Shown here: piece by piece, positions 48,036-59,590 of the stretch
Layout of the letters: the number at the start of each line of letters is the position of its first letter
Position numbering within the stretch: position 1 is the stretch's first letter
Assembly: GCA_050084515.1 (NCBI GenBank)
Contig: CM114274.1
Coordinates: 22,568,001-22,632,000, forward strand
DNA: 64,000 nt
From: Blasia pusilla
Lineage: Eukaryota; Marchantiophyta; Marchantiopsida; Blasiales
Direction: 5' to 3'
Translations under genes and position numbers: made by a program
Notes under the pieces: generated by a model
What the model saw: the letters and a program-made list of their open reading frames with translations, nothing else
The model's database searches: none
Told to the model about the DNA's origin: nothing

Positions 48036-48592
48036 TGTGGGAAACTGCTAAACAAGCATAATTGGTGGAAAATGGCTCTCACACACACACACCACCATGG
48101 AGAACGAAATTTGTAATGGTAAATAGATCAAGCCCGTGGGACCCAAAGGGTCAAAAGGCTGAAAAACACATTACAAGTCATTCATTCACTGACCCTGAAA
48201 AAGATCCTTAAGACCTTCTCCTAGCTACAGCCTAGAGCAGTTGAGCGATGAATGATGACGTCCCTAAGATAACAACCTAAATCATAAGGCACTAGCTGTA
48301 GTAAAGAATAGAAATTCTCCACATCTATTTTATGAGCTAGTCTGAGAGAATGAGTGGAGGCTGAGAGAATGAGTGGAGGCTGGTCCTCTTCTCAATTATA
48401 TAGGATATGTACAAACAACCCTAACCCTACCCTTAACCATAGTCTCGAGTTAGACTAACTCTGATTAACTAACCCTCGTTAAGATAATTGTGCTTAACTC
48501 ACTAACCAAGATTAAACTTCCCTACTTCGTGTGAGTACCAAATGTAGCAGTTGAGGTGTCTCATAAGCTTGACTACAACTTAATCTTCAATA
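48036..48592 (-). repeat. Copia 5' LTR, interrupted by a LINE fragment
   Basis: It matches the LTR at 43067-43365 on both sides of the LINE piece at 48115-48343. A 19-bp unit (GAGAGAATGAGTGGAGGCT) is in tandem twice just after the insertion, once in the other LTR. The match ends near 48580; 48593-48597 is the GCGAT flank. Confidence 0.85.
48115..48343 (-). mobile_element. 5'-truncated LINE 3' end inside copia LTR
   Basis: The minus strand shows AGACTAGCTCATAAAATAG, the LINE coding end, the GACCCTTTGGGTC stem and the ATTTACCATT tail. It is absent from the other LTR of the same element, so it landed after copia insertion. No duplication longer than a base or two is visible. Confidence 0.9.
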
Positions 48593-48597
48593 GCGAT

Positions 48598-51216
48598 GAG
48601 GGGAAGGTTCCAGGCTCAAATTAAGGGAGGCCGATAGGAATTGGCCCGCATCGGCCCGCAGAGGGCGGGCCTATCTCAGACCAATGTGGGGTTAGGGCCC
48701 GCCGCTGTGGGATAAAAAATGGGGAATGGATTCTTAAAATGATTATTTTAAAATTTTGGATGTCACATTTGACATTTTTATCACTTGAAATAATATTAAA
48801 ATTTTTTGGAAAAAAAATTTAGATTAGATTAATGTGCTAGAAATAATCAAAAAAATGAGATCTAATGTTTTTAGTTTCATGTTTTTGTTGCTAAAAATAG
48901 TTTTCAGAACTAATCAGGAAAAAAAATTCCCCGCCTTCACTTACCAACATTTCAATTCCTCTTTATATGCAAGAAAGGGCAAGGATCCTCTACATTTTTG
49001 CCTACTTTGTAGAGCTCTTTGTCTTCATTCCATCCTTTTTTGTTCATCCATAGTTCCACATTTTCTATCTTTGTCCCTCCAACCAAGTGCGTGAAAATTT
49101 CAACACATCCAAACTTTGATACATGTTATTCACTTACTTGATAATTTTCTTTAAAATAACAAAATCGTGATCTAATAACAAAATGTAACAAGGTTGCTCA
49201 AAGTTTGACTTGGGTGAAGGTAGGAGCCTACTTTTCTAGGTCACATATAAAATCTCTGACAAATACAAAATTTTCAAAGATGAAAATTTTTATTTGGTAG
49301 GAAAGATAGTGATATCTACTTTCTTGGGATAAAACCATTGCGACTCTAATGAGTACCTCCTTAGGTACCATGTTTTGCCTTCTTGCAAAGTGTCTTAACT
49401 CAAAGGTTGCAACCCTAATAGAATGCAAAGAGATATAGGCTTCAAACTTTCATATGAATGAAAAATTATTATATGGGAGTGTTGATTCATTAAGTATATG
49501 GTACCCTATGTATACAATTAGTAATCATGTTGCTTATAAAATTACTTTCTTTTTGTGTGTTTTATGAAAATTCCCAAGTGTCAAATAAACGCATTTTTAA
49601 AACCAAGACATCCTCTTAATAATAGAGAAGTTATGAACTAAATACAAATTTAGAATATTATTTTGGTTAGTACATGACATATTTTAATTTTTTTCTCATG
49701 CCATGTATCCTAGGCTTCATAAAGAATTTATGAAGGTTTGTTTGATTTTCATTAAAGAGGGGAAGAGAAAAAATTCTCAAATAAGGGAGAGGGAGCAAGG
49801 GATAGGGATACTTTTCAAACATAAGAAATCTTCACAAGATTTTCTTGAAGTTAAATTTTCAATATGAAAGGGGACTAGAGATAAGATTCATTAAGAGATA
49901 AAGTTGAACTATAATAGAGAAGGGTAATAAAGAAGTAGACAAATATCCAACAGAAAAGATTTCATTTTTTTTTTTTTTTCAGATTTTTAATTTTCAATAA
50001 GAGAAGGAAAGAGAGATACGGAATTTTAAAATAGGGGAGAGAAAAAGAGTCCATGTTTTTGAAAAAGGAAGGGCTTGATCAAGATTGTTCACTATTTAAT
50101 TTTCAAGAAGAGATGGAAGGAAAGATAGACTTAAATTGTAGTTAGGGAGGGGAAGAGATAGAAGGAGAAATTTTGAACACTCAAATTCTTCATCAAGAAT
50201 TGGTTTTTAAGGTTCATTCAAGAAGAAATAGAGATGGGAGATATTGTATATAACTAGGAGGAAGGTTGCTATATATACAAATATAGAGAACATATGGCTT
50301 CTTTGGAGATTAAAGGAAGATCTATCAGTCCCTATGCATTATAAAGGAGAGAGAAAAAAATTGCATCTCATGAGAGAACAAGACAAACAAGAAGGAAGGG
50401 AAGGAGTGGATGGACAAACACAAAGAGGGTAGTGATAGATCTAAAAGATGGACTCATGGAGTGACCTTTTGCTTTGTTTAGAAGGGAGGTATGGAATCAT
50501 AAGAAGTTTTTGTACTAATACATATTTGTACATAACATACATTATAATCAAACACACAAAATACTAGCCTCACACATTGTGTAAGTCAGCCATGAAGTCC
50601 AAACACATATGCAATCGCATGGATATTCTCCATTTTGACCTATCAAAGTCCCCTATTATGTAAGGGGAAAAAAACGATAGGCTTTCTCTAGAGAGCTTAA
50701 TCAAGGCAAAATCCCTTCGTTAATTAGTTTTCAAAGGGAAAAAAGGAACACACCATCAAAATAAAACCATCACAAGCATGGCATAGTAGAACCAAGAAAG
50801 AGACCCAATATAGTACAAAGGTATTAAAACTATTTTTACATTAAACTAAATTGAAATCAATCGATCAATCTCAATTATAAGTGGAGATTCATAATTGAGA
50901 CAAGTTACGGCCCCTACAACATGCAAGCCCCGATTGCAACAGAGGCTGGAGAATACAAGTTGTTTTGCAATATTCTCAACTCTCTGATTTGAATTTCTGT
51001 CCCTGCCGATTTAATTATTACCCATGTTAGTCTTAATATTCTCCCCACACGAACAATTCTTCTCTGTTGGGTTATTCCTCGTCATATTATTTTTCTATTA
51101 TGGATTGCCTCATAACCCTAAGTTGCATGTGTTACCTCTTTCTTCACACCCTACTAATCCAAACCCTCTTTAAAAATCCGATTGGGTTTTAGTTAGGTAC
51201 AATTACTACCCATCCT
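48598..51216. other. AT-rich gene-poor DNA
   Basis: No gene supported. GCCCGC boxes at 48640-48710 resemble the GC-rich element at 41.9-42.2 kb. The ORFs at 48834-49094 and 50244-50432 have no motif, and runs of GGAGAGAAA-type purine sequence at 49.75-50.45 kb give lysine/arginine-rich chance frames. Confidence 0.4.
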
Positions 51217-51435
51217 CGCGCCTATTCATTCTCGGGTTAGTTAACCCGAGGTCAAGATCCCGTCGTCTCCGGTTCTATTTTGGATAACAAATTTAAAAGT
51301 TTATTAATACCATATTTTTCATGCATGGAACCTGGAACTCGTGGAGTGGGAGGTGGGCTCACCTTTGAGCCCGTTCGGGATGGCTAGTTTTGCACAAGTC
51401 TAACATCGGGTTAACTAACCCAATGAATAGGCGCC
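51217..51435. mobile_element. MITE-like element with ~30-bp inverted ends
   Basis: GCGCCTATTCATTCTCGGGT and GTTAGTTAACCCGA at the left (51218-51250) match the reverse complement of the right end (51406-51434) apart from a 3-base gap. The total length is about 219 bp with no coding. GGTTAGTTAACC within each end is itself palindromic. No obvious target duplication. Confidence 0.65.
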
Positions 51436-53726
51436 AGGCTACCGTGAGAATAGGATGGAAACGGGGACCGAAGAAGAAGGGGGACCTCACAAGAGCCTTG
51501 TCTTGTTGAATTATACGACAGCAGGGGAACGAATCTATGACAAAAGCAGGCGTGCACATGTATATGTTATTGTCCAGGCAGGTGGGTCTGTTTTCACTCC
51601 TCTCCTCTCTTTTGAATCTCCGGCGCGCAAACTCTCTTATCCATGGGACCTGGCCCACTCCGTCCCCCGGGTCCCCACCCACTTTTAAGAGGCAGCACTA
51701 AGGGAAGGAGAGCCTATTGTTATACAGCATGGCTTTCTAATTCACGGAGGAGTAATTCGTGATTGCCTATAGCTAAAGCGTACCAGTGAAAGCTTATCTG
51801 ACTCTTTACCTGGAAGACGTTGACAGCCCTTATGATCTTCGATCCTCGCAGACCAACATACGATCTGGCCCATCTGGGGTGCCTGTTTGATTTACTATAG
51901 GTAAGGGAATCCATGAAGGCGCTGGCGTCGTGACTTCAATGTGGAAGGCCAAGCGGATGAGATGTTCGGCCCCACACTTCCAAAGTTCCACTCACTCGTT
52001 GAGATTTCGTGTATTGGCGTCGAGCGTGTGTGGTGTTAGTGAAGCATGCGAGCAGCGTTCCTAGGAGGTAGGGGCCGAAGAATCTGTCTGGTCGTCATCT
52101 ACCCGGGCCGAGATTGAGCTGCAGGCGATCACGATGAAGAAAGGGAGATGGAAGACACACGCGGAATTCAAGGCATTCGCCGCTTGAATATGCAGCGGTG
52201 TGATATGTGTTGCGGGTGGTAGCCCTTTACTCCGAGGAGATCGCAATGTTCCCTTCAGCAGAGAATCCCCTCCTCTTTCCTGTGGCTCTTGCGATCTCGC
52301 GGCTCTTCTTGAGAGATGGAAAGGCGCGGATGGATCTTAGCTGCATCTCGTGCTTGAATTGGTCGGAATCCAAACTTCCGAGAGTCCGATCCCTATCAAC
52401 ATGACCTCCCTCTACCTATTGCTTCACTAGCATATGTTGGCCTCCCTTATCTGATGCGAAAAGAGAAGATAAATTATTCCCTGACCCGTTAAACCTTATC
52501 ACATCCGCAGGTCAACAAAAATGATAAGCGAAAGAAGTTACGTGAACAAATTCATTGCGGGTTTGCGAGTGTTAATCACCACACATCTGTCCCTACAAGT
52601 GAAACGTTTGGTACTTCACTTGTCAGGAAGTTCCTCTCAAAGACCATTGGCGCTTCACGGCAGCAGTCAGGTTGCTTTCGTAGAGAGGAATATCATGCGT
52701 TCTTTGAGATGAACAGAGAATCAATTTGATTTCATGACATGAATCTAGTGATTAATTGCGTTCCGCTCTCATCTATCCTCCTCCACTGTGCCATACTGCA
52801 CCGTAATGTTCGTCTGATTCAATCCTCCGACTTTCAAACCCCAATTTTCCGCACACGGCATCGTCACATTCCTGCTCTTCTCCGACTATTCTAACCAACG
52901 AACCAATTGCGCCGATTGTTCCAACGTTCACGCTACCAATTCGAACTCCTGACACCCAAGACCCTCTACTGGTGGCTGCTGGTGTTTTGTTGGATTCGGA
53001 TCTTGCCGTTGCCACCACAAACCCACGGCGATGTCCGTGGGAACATATCCTTCCTGGGCATTGTTTAGGGATTTTGGGGTCGCCGGACTAGATTTATGTT
53101 TGACTCGTCGCCGACTTGTATCGGATAATCGGAGTCGATGAAAGATTTCCTCTTTCAGCTTTAGCTGACTTTGTCGTGTAAAGAAAGAGGATGCAGACAT
53201 GTCAGTCTGCACATAGTGACTGCGTGTCACCTACATTTATAGCAGACTAGAGGTTTTTTATCACCGCTATTCTAGCGGTAGAACTCCTCTGGAGTCTGGA
53301 CCGACCATAGAAGGCAAACCCGGTTGGCGAAACCTTCTGTGCGAAGTCGGCAGACTTTCACGCGCTAAGTCTCGGGAACAACCTCTAACTTCAACCTATT
53401 TGGACGGATGCGTCGGGTGTGGCTGTATATTCCATTGGCTACAGCTTCTTCAGTAGGGCCTAGGTTCTCCGAGGCTACCTGAATGAAAGGCACACACGAT
53501 GAATACGGGGGGGCCCGTGTGAAGGATCAGTGAATCTCAACGAGAGGCGTTTATTTCGTCCACGTGTCCGTCTGGCTCTAGTGAACATATCAATATCTTT
53601 CATCTGCATGTGATGGATCGGATCATCGGCAGCCCATAGGAAAGGTGACTCGTGTCCTTCCGAGTAGGCCGAGCGTACTAACGGTTTTGGACACGACCGT
53701 TCCCACGCCAACCGATTGGGGCAGCT
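51436..53726. other. Mixed-composition DNA without recognised genes
   Basis: Higher GC than the preceding 3 kb. ORFs at 51455-51688 (+), 52061-52246 (-), 52928-53230 (-) and 53475-53711 (-) lack recognisable motifs, and I could not assemble exons into a known protein. It could hold a decayed or lineage-specific gene. Confidence 0.3.
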
Positions 53727-53914
53727 GTCTTAGGACCCGGTCTCGTGCTCACGGCTCCCTCCCAGGTTGGAGTCGGCAAGTCGGGGTCGGCGGTTGGAAA
53801 TAGTGGTAATAGGTCGCAAATTTCGTGGCGTAAATTTTATTGAGGTCCCAACAATTTCAACCGTAGATAACAAGCATCCAAACAAACATGCCGCATGGGA
53901 CCGTGTCCTTAGAG
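53727..53914. mobile_element. MITE-like element, GGACCCGGTC family, copy 1
   Basis: Left end GTCTTAGGACCCGGTCTCG and right end CATGGGACCGTGTCCTTAG are imperfect inverted repeats. The interior shares GGTTGGAAATAG and GCAAATTT motifs with copy 2 read in reverse. No coding capacity. Confidence 0.6.
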
Positions 53915-54203
53915 CAAGTCCCCATGGAGTTGCGACGGCAAGTACCTCTACGCCCTAGTCCACGGTCCTACCAGTTTTAGCTGAGGTCACAAACAGTGAC
54001 TATGGAGGAGTTTAAGAGATAAACGCTTATAGTCCTTCAATTTATCAAGGTCTTTGACGTTGCTGGGCCGTAAATGTCAAGGCACATAAGGACCAATGAT
54101 CCACCCATGGTCCCTGAAATGATAACCGTGGATTTAACATCCGAAGGATCCGCGACCATGGAATTGAAGGATCTGCGACCATGGAATTGCTCCATTAGGA
54201 CCT

Positions 54204-54453
54204 GCTCTTAGGACCCGGTCCCATGCGGCCTACGTAGCCAGGACCCGGCCGCACGGTTCCGGATCTTTTTAATCCTACGGATAATATTCATGCTTATTCG
54301 CGTTGTCAAAACACAAGGTGCAAAATTTGTGACTATATTACCAGCTATTTCCAACCTACGAGAAGAAGATAACACGGTTGCTATGCGACGATTGCGGCGA
54401 CCCCGACTGCGACTTAGCAGGGAGCTAGCCGCATGGGACCGGGTCCTTAAAGC
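54204..54453. mobile_element. MITE-like element, GGACCCGGTC family, copy 2
   Basis: Left end (54204-54229) and right end (54428-54453) are inverted repeats that match at about 24 of 26 bases and share the core AGGACCCGGTCCCATGCGGC. This is the clearest member of the family. About 250 bp, no coding. No target duplication that I can state with confidence. Confidence 0.75.
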
Positions 54454-55072
54454 CCGGTCCCATGGATGGGAGGTCACGACTACCGTAGGGGTCAAATTTT
54501 TTTGTGTCCAATTTTTGGCTACAAAAATTGTCAAGCATCCTTGCGACCCTTTTTGCTCCATGTTTAATGGTTTCTACAAAGGACTTACGTATTTTCTTGG
54601 ATTGTCCTTCGGAAATATAAATTGGTCGCAGAAATGAGGTCGCCGCCACCTCTACGAATGCCCATGGGGCCCTAAGGGTTGGGTCCCATGGATTGCTTCT
54701 TGGGGTCGCTTGCGACCCTAGGAAGCCGCCTTCCAGCTAGAATTGCTCGCGGCTGGCGGCTTTCCAGCTGGTTCCTTCTAGTACACCTCACAAACCCAAA
54801 GGGATAGAACGGACCGGATTTTTCGAATTTATATGAGCCCTAACAGGTTTGGAAGTACGCCAGGATGAAAATCCTTTCTTGCGCCCAAAAACTTTGGGCG
54901 CAAAAATTTTCCAGCATCATGGCGACCCTTATTATTGCATGTCTAACGATTTCTACGGAGGACCTATGTATTTTCTTGGATTGTCTTTCGGAAATATAAA
55001 TTGGTTGTAGAAATGAGGTCGCCGCGACCTTTACGGAGGCCCATAGGACTCGGACCTTGGGGGTTGATTTCA
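54444..55072. repeat. Cluster of related repeats: direct repeat of ~135 bp and hairpins
   Basis: 54525-54662 recurs at 54912-55045, about 80-85% alike by eye, around TATTTTCTTGGATTGTC and GGAAATATAAATTGGT. CCCGGTCCCATGG and GGGTCCCATGG flank the first unit (54453-54692), suggesting a third GGACCCGGTC-type element. Hairpins lie at 54695-54727 (GGTCGC/GCGACC core) and 54879-54903 (TTGCGCCCAAA/TTTGGGCGCAA). Confidence 0.6.
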
Positions 55073-55135
55073 TGGCACCACGTCTTGGGATCGCACGCAA
55101 TCCTAAGACGTGGTGCCAACCACGTCTTAGGATTG
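55073..55135. repeat. Strong hairpin with third arm copy
   Basis: GGCACCACGTCTTGGGAT at 55073-55090 pairs with ATCCTAAGACGTGGTGCC at 55099-55116 at 17 of 18 bases, with an 8-base loop. ACCACGTCTTAGGATTGC at 55118-55135 repeats the left arm. Likely part of the adjoining inverted-repeat cluster. Confidence 0.75.
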
Positions 55136-55136
55136 C

Positions 55137-55530
55137 AACACCAAACAAGTTCAACCGCAACCGGTAGATTTGCGTCAGTTTTTTACAGGTAGCTCCGTAA
55201 CCGAAAATGAGATTTTTGGTTAAGGAAATAGCAACTAGTTCTTCTAACCAAAATTCCCCCGCCTCCTCCCCCTAACCTTCGGAACTGAAATTCCCTCTTT
55301 CTTTTCCAACTAAAACTCCCCCCTTCTCCTTACCTTTCCAACCGAAATTCTCTCTTTGGCCCTCCTTATCCCCTCCTACAAGGCCATAAATATGGGCTCT
55401 TCTCCATCTTATTTTACCTTTGCCTCCTTCTACCTCTTTTCTTCCTCTCACTTTTGCTCTTCATTTAGTTTTATATTTTATATTTTATCTATTTTCTCCC
55501 TTATCTTTGTATTATATCTTTTTTTGAATC
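55137..55530 (+). promoter_or_regulatory. CT-rich leader with candidate TATA box before Harbinger transposase
   Basis: ATAAATA at 55386-55392 lies about 140 bases before the ATG and is preceded by pyrimidine-rich repeats (CCAACCGAAATTC, CCAACTAAAACTCC, roughly 35-40 bp apart). The position suits a promoter for the transposase, but this is inference. Confidence 0.35.
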
Positions 55531-56028
55531 ATGGATGTCTTAAATTTTGAGAGTGGTAATGATTCGATGTTTATGTTCTTGTTACCAATGTATTTTTTTC
55601 TATTAAGTCAAATACTTTCTCTTCGTCGTCTTCTTGTTTTTCAAGCTAGACGTAGGAGCTCCCTCCGTTGTTTTCGTGCTCTCTTATGTCTCCAATTCAT
55701 GTTGAATGATAATGCAGGTATCATGCCAGGTTATATGCAATCTCCTTTGTAGATCTTATCACGATGCATTGCATTTACATGTCTTTTCATGGATAAGAGT
55801 GTAGGAAGAAGATACCATCCAGAGCGCTTTAGAGATTTCTATCGTGTTAGTATGAGCACATTTGACTTCATTTGTAATATGTTAAGGACTCGATTGACTT
55901 CTAATACTCCTCATGCCCTACAAGTTCTACCAAATAGATTTTTGAGTGTTGAGAGACAGGTCACCATCACTCTACAACGTCTTGCCACAGGGGATGAACT
56001 GAAAGAGATTGGAGAGCTCTTTGGTATC
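55531..56028 (+). pseudogene. PIF/Harbinger transposase N-terminus, truncated
   Basis: The ATG at 55531 opens a frame with one in-frame TAG (55750-55752) and then continues in the same frame. YHPERFRDFYRVSMSTFDFICNM and LSVERQVTITLQRLATGDEL, followed by EIGELFGICR, are the standard N-terminal and helix-turn-helix parts of plant Harbinger/ALP1-like proteins. The catalytic DDE region is missing because the gypsy terminal repeat begins at 56029 within the reading frame. Could also be an ALP1-like domesticated gene, but the break makes it inactive either way. Confidence 0.8.
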
Positions 56029-56610
56029 TGTCGTGCGAATCCACATCGTCATACAACATACATCACTCACATACCATACTCACTTACATATATAACATAG
56101 ACGAGAGCATCCACAAACACAAGTGTACCACAATTGAAATCCGTGAAAGACCTACTATCATAAAACACGTATAGAATCACATACAACCGAGCCAAACCCA
56201 CTCCACGATGGGAGAATCGAGGTCGAAGCTTGAGGGAACCACCATAGCCAAGAGCTCTACTCACTACCAAGGCTAACTCCCAATGCAACAGGCTCAACTC
56301 AAAGAACTAACTGTTCCTTGAGTGCATTCCACACTATATCCTCCAACCTAAGAGCGGGCCCTATTGGAAAAGTCACCCTCAACGGAGTAACCCCCAACCC
56401 TATGTATGAAACCGCATCTCTACCTAGACACTACGGCCCTACATAAGTTATGGCCTCTACTAGCATACTATACTCTACGACATAATCCGTCTCGTCATGA
56501 GAGTTATTGTGCGAATGCACATCGTCATACAACATACATCGCTGACATACCATACTCACATACATATATAACATAGACGAGAGCATCCACAAACACAAGT
56601 GTACCACAAC
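56029..56610 (-). repeat. Gypsy terminal repeat with duplicated end blocks
   Basis: On the minus strand it begins TTGTGGTACACTTGTGTTTG (56610) and ends CGCACGACA (56029). The first 104 bases or so (56610-56507) recur at 56132-56029. About 374 bases lie between. The layout mirrors the other gypsy end at 890-1658, although the middle is shorter and largely different. Confidence 0.6.
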
Positions 56611-56783
56611 TCATCCTCCTAATTGGCGATTAGGTCCCTCTAACTCCCAAGTAGCCCTATACATTTACTAGATGCTATACACCTTCGATGGTGCACGAAT
56701 CACAAGGCCATGTGCTAGGTTGCCCCATCGTTAGTCGCACATCTGTAATCCATATCATGCAAAGATCAAGTCATCTACCCCTC

Positions 56784-57035
56784 CTAGGTACATCGAAGAC
56801 AAACCCACCTTCCAGTAGGAAAAACATCCATACGTGAAGTCAAACACATCATGTGCCAACCCCTAGAACACCGATCACACACCAACATACGGGTTGCGTT
56901 ACCAGCAGACCCATACAACATACACCTCAAGCTAGCACGTATCATGGCTAAGTTTTGGGTCAACAATACCATCCATATTTGGAAGATGACATGGCGCACA
57001 ATTACGCACATGGTCCTTCCAAAAAACTCCATCAC
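56784..57035 (-). pseudogene. PHD finger at integrase C-terminus
   Basis: The C4HC3 residues are mostly kept: LRCMLYGS (second Cys of the first pair is Tyr), MLVCDRC, GWHMMC, GRWVCLRC. It is in a different frame from the integrase, so a frameshift near 56940 separates them; in the copy at 3-716 the two are continuous. Role as in that copy: a possible histone-tail reader guiding integration, inferred. Confidence 0.85.
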
Positions 57036-58827
57036 GACCCTCCAACATGAGAACTCTAGAAGCTAACACCTCGCGCACTTGTAAAATAGTGCGGCATGCC
57101 GTCACATCCAACGTTGTCGGTGCAATCTGCTGCAAATAGACATAGTCCCCCACATGGAACCTATGAATCGATGGTCGATAACCTCCATCCCGAATGGTTG
57201 CATACCGCAATGTATCCCTGTGTTGAGCAATGGCAAGATTCTCAAAGGCTGTTGGCATAACTTTCCACAAGAGCTCTGCCTGTTGAGAACACACTCTCAT
57301 CCACATCTCTAGGTCATCAAGGTTCACCACCTTACTAGACTCGCGACGAATTGCTGCTGGCAAGTCTGGATCTTGGCCATATAACAGAAAATAAGGTGAG
57401 AAGGAAGCCAAGGATGCTTGGCGACTGAACCTATACCCCATGGCTAACCATGGCAACTGAATATCCCGGTCTCCAAGATGCCCCTTCTGTAGGCCATACT
57501 TGCGCAACGCCCTCTTCACCGTCTGAACCACACGCTCAGTCAAATCATCCGCCTCTCGATGATCTTGAGACGTGGTCCGATGATCAATCAATGCCTTGTC
57601 ACTTAAGACCTGAAACTCACCCTGAAACTTTGTATCCTGGTCGGTCAGCACTTCAGCTGGTGCACCAAAATGACTAAGCACTTTATCAAGAAACGCATAC
57701 GACGTTCCCTCACTTGCCTTGTCAGGTAATGCCACCAACTCAATCCACTTGGAGAAGTGCTCCACCATCACCAACACATATCGATGATGTTGTACAATCA
57801 ACGGTAACGGTCCCGCAAAGTCCACACTCCAACGGTAACCCAACCCCATAATAGGCAAGGGGTGTAATTATGGTGTAGGAGCATTGAACGATGCCCTCAC
57901 CCGGTCATAAACCATACAACGTGACCCCAACTCATGCACATGAGTATGCATGCCACGCCACCAATACTAACCAGGGAGTAAGCTATACGTATGCTTTACC
58001 CCAAAATGTCCCAACTCCTCATGGGCATGTCGCACAATGCGCTCTCTCTGACCCAAATGCGACACTACTCGTACTCTACCATCCTCCCACACACAGAGAA
58101 TATGTGTTGCCTCCAATCGATACCTCTTAGCACGTTGAAGAACACGGTCTTGCTCCTTGGCACTCACTATACGTGGCACCCTAATGGTCCGTAGGAACTC
58201 CAACACCAACGCATCATCATGAATATCACGCTGATCCGTACCACCATCTCCAACCTTAGGATCTGAAGGCTGGCCATCCACCCTCTGACTAGAGTAAGAT
58301 ATCATGTGGTCCTCCATACTAGAGTCCACCCCTAACCAACATAAAAAGGCAGATGCATGCCAACCTGGCACCATCGCCTCATCAACCTCGCCATGCCATC
58401 TAGCCCCAGTTGCATCCTCTTGGCTAGTACATGGGTTCCTACTCAACCCATCAGCATCAAGGTTGGCAACTCCAGGTCTATGTACCACCTGGAAGTCATA
58501 CTCCTGTAAGATAAGAGCCCACCGTGCAAGCTTCCTTGTAAGCTTGTCAGACTCCATCAACCACTTGAGCGGCTGGTGATCAGTAATGAGGGTAAACTGT
58601 GTGCCAAACAAGTAAAACCTAAAGTGTGCCACAACCCACACTACTGCCAAGCACTCTCCCTCATATGAACTATAGCGCGACTCCGCTGCATTATTCCAAG
58701 GACTTGCATAGGCCACCACAAACTCCATGTGCTCATCATCATGTTGTATCAACACCGCTCCAAGTCCCAACCTACTCCAATCAGTGTGTGGCTGAAATGG
58801 GCGTCCTCTGATAGGCGCCGCCACCAA
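56932..58827 (-). pseudogene. Gypsy RNase H and integrase
   Basis: Same frame throughout, with stops at 57967 (TAG) and about 57859 (TAA). RNase H: PHTDWSRLGLGAVLIQ, YEGECLAVVW, ITDHQPLKWLM. Integrase zinc-binding end: VRHAHEELGHFG. Catalytic triad: VDFAGPL, LTDQDTKFQGEF, and Glu in DDLTERVVQ. The C-terminal part (TTLDVTACRTILQV...WKDHVRNCAPCH) sits where many plant gypsy elements carry a chromodomain; I do not recognise a classical chromodomain here. Confidence 0.9.
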
Positions 58828-59590
58828 CTAGGCCTTGAGCTCCACAAAAGCTCTCTCATGATGATCTCCCCAGTGCCACTCCTGATCTGATTTCAACAAT
58901 TGGTTCAAAGGCTTTGCCATAGCACTAAATCCCTTCACATACATCTGATAGTAGTTCGCCAATCCCATGAATGTCCGAACTCTACTCACATCTACCGGAC
59001 GAGGAATGAGTGCAATAGCCTCCACCTTTTTTTGTTGAACTCCCAAACCACCTTGATAGATCACATGACCCAAGTACTCAACATCCTCATGGAAGAACTT
59101 ACACTTTCGTGGATGCAAACGTAGACCATGAGCTTTCAACCGCTCAAACACAATCTGCAAATGTATCTGATGCTCCTCCACCGTGTTACTGAACACCAAG
59201 ATATCATCAATGTAACACCGAACAAAATCCAACCCTGCTAGGATCCTGTCCATCACTCTCTGAAACTCAGAAGGTATATTCTTCAACCCAAAGGGTAATA
59301 ATTTCCACTGGTACAAACAATCCTTGCCATGAGAGTTGAGACCCCAAAATGCTGTCTTGGCCTTGCCACTCTCTCGAATCGGCAACTGATGGTATCCTGC
59401 CCGAAGATCCAAAGTACTGAAAATCTTTGCCTGTCCCACCACATCAAAGATCTCCTCTGGTGTAGGCATGGCATACCTATCGGCCTTGGTCTGCCGATTG
59501 ATAGGACGGTAATATCCACACATCCGCCTATCCGTGTAGTTGCCATGCGCATCCTTTTTAGCAGGCTTAACAATGGCTAATGCATACTCT
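58828..59590 (-). pseudogene. Gypsy reverse transcriptase
   Basis: Open from about 59590 after a one-base shift relative to the methyltransferase frame, down to TAG at 58828-58830, after which RNase H follows in frame. Motifs: CGYYRPINRQTKADRYAMP, STLDLRAGYHQL, KLLPFGLKNIPSEFQRVMD, RCYIDDILVFSNT with catalytic YIDD, EYLGHVI, TFMGLANYYQMYV. It copies element RNA into DNA. The stop between RT and RNase H lies at a codon that is probably CAG in active relatives. Confidence 0.92.

Larger units (their letters stand above)
43062..48597 (-). mobile_element. Ty1/copia LTR retrotransposon, complete structure but broken coding
   Basis: Minus-strand order is 5' LTR, PBS, gag, protease, integrase, RT, RNase H, 3' LTR, the copia order. 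A GCGAT candidate 5-bp target-site duplication lies at 43062-43066 and 48593-48597. Many stops and shifts break the polyprotein. The 5' LTR has received a LINE fragment. Confidence 0.92.

Noticed and set aside
47699-48088. 129-codon minus ORF at the copia leader
   Set aside because: It spans the LTR, PBS and untranslated leader, and a related ORF in the other LTR (42982-43179) shows it derives from LTR sequence.
52061-53711. Possible host gene in the higher-GC stretch
   Set aside because: I could not find a recognisable domain or consistent exon phases, so no gene is called.
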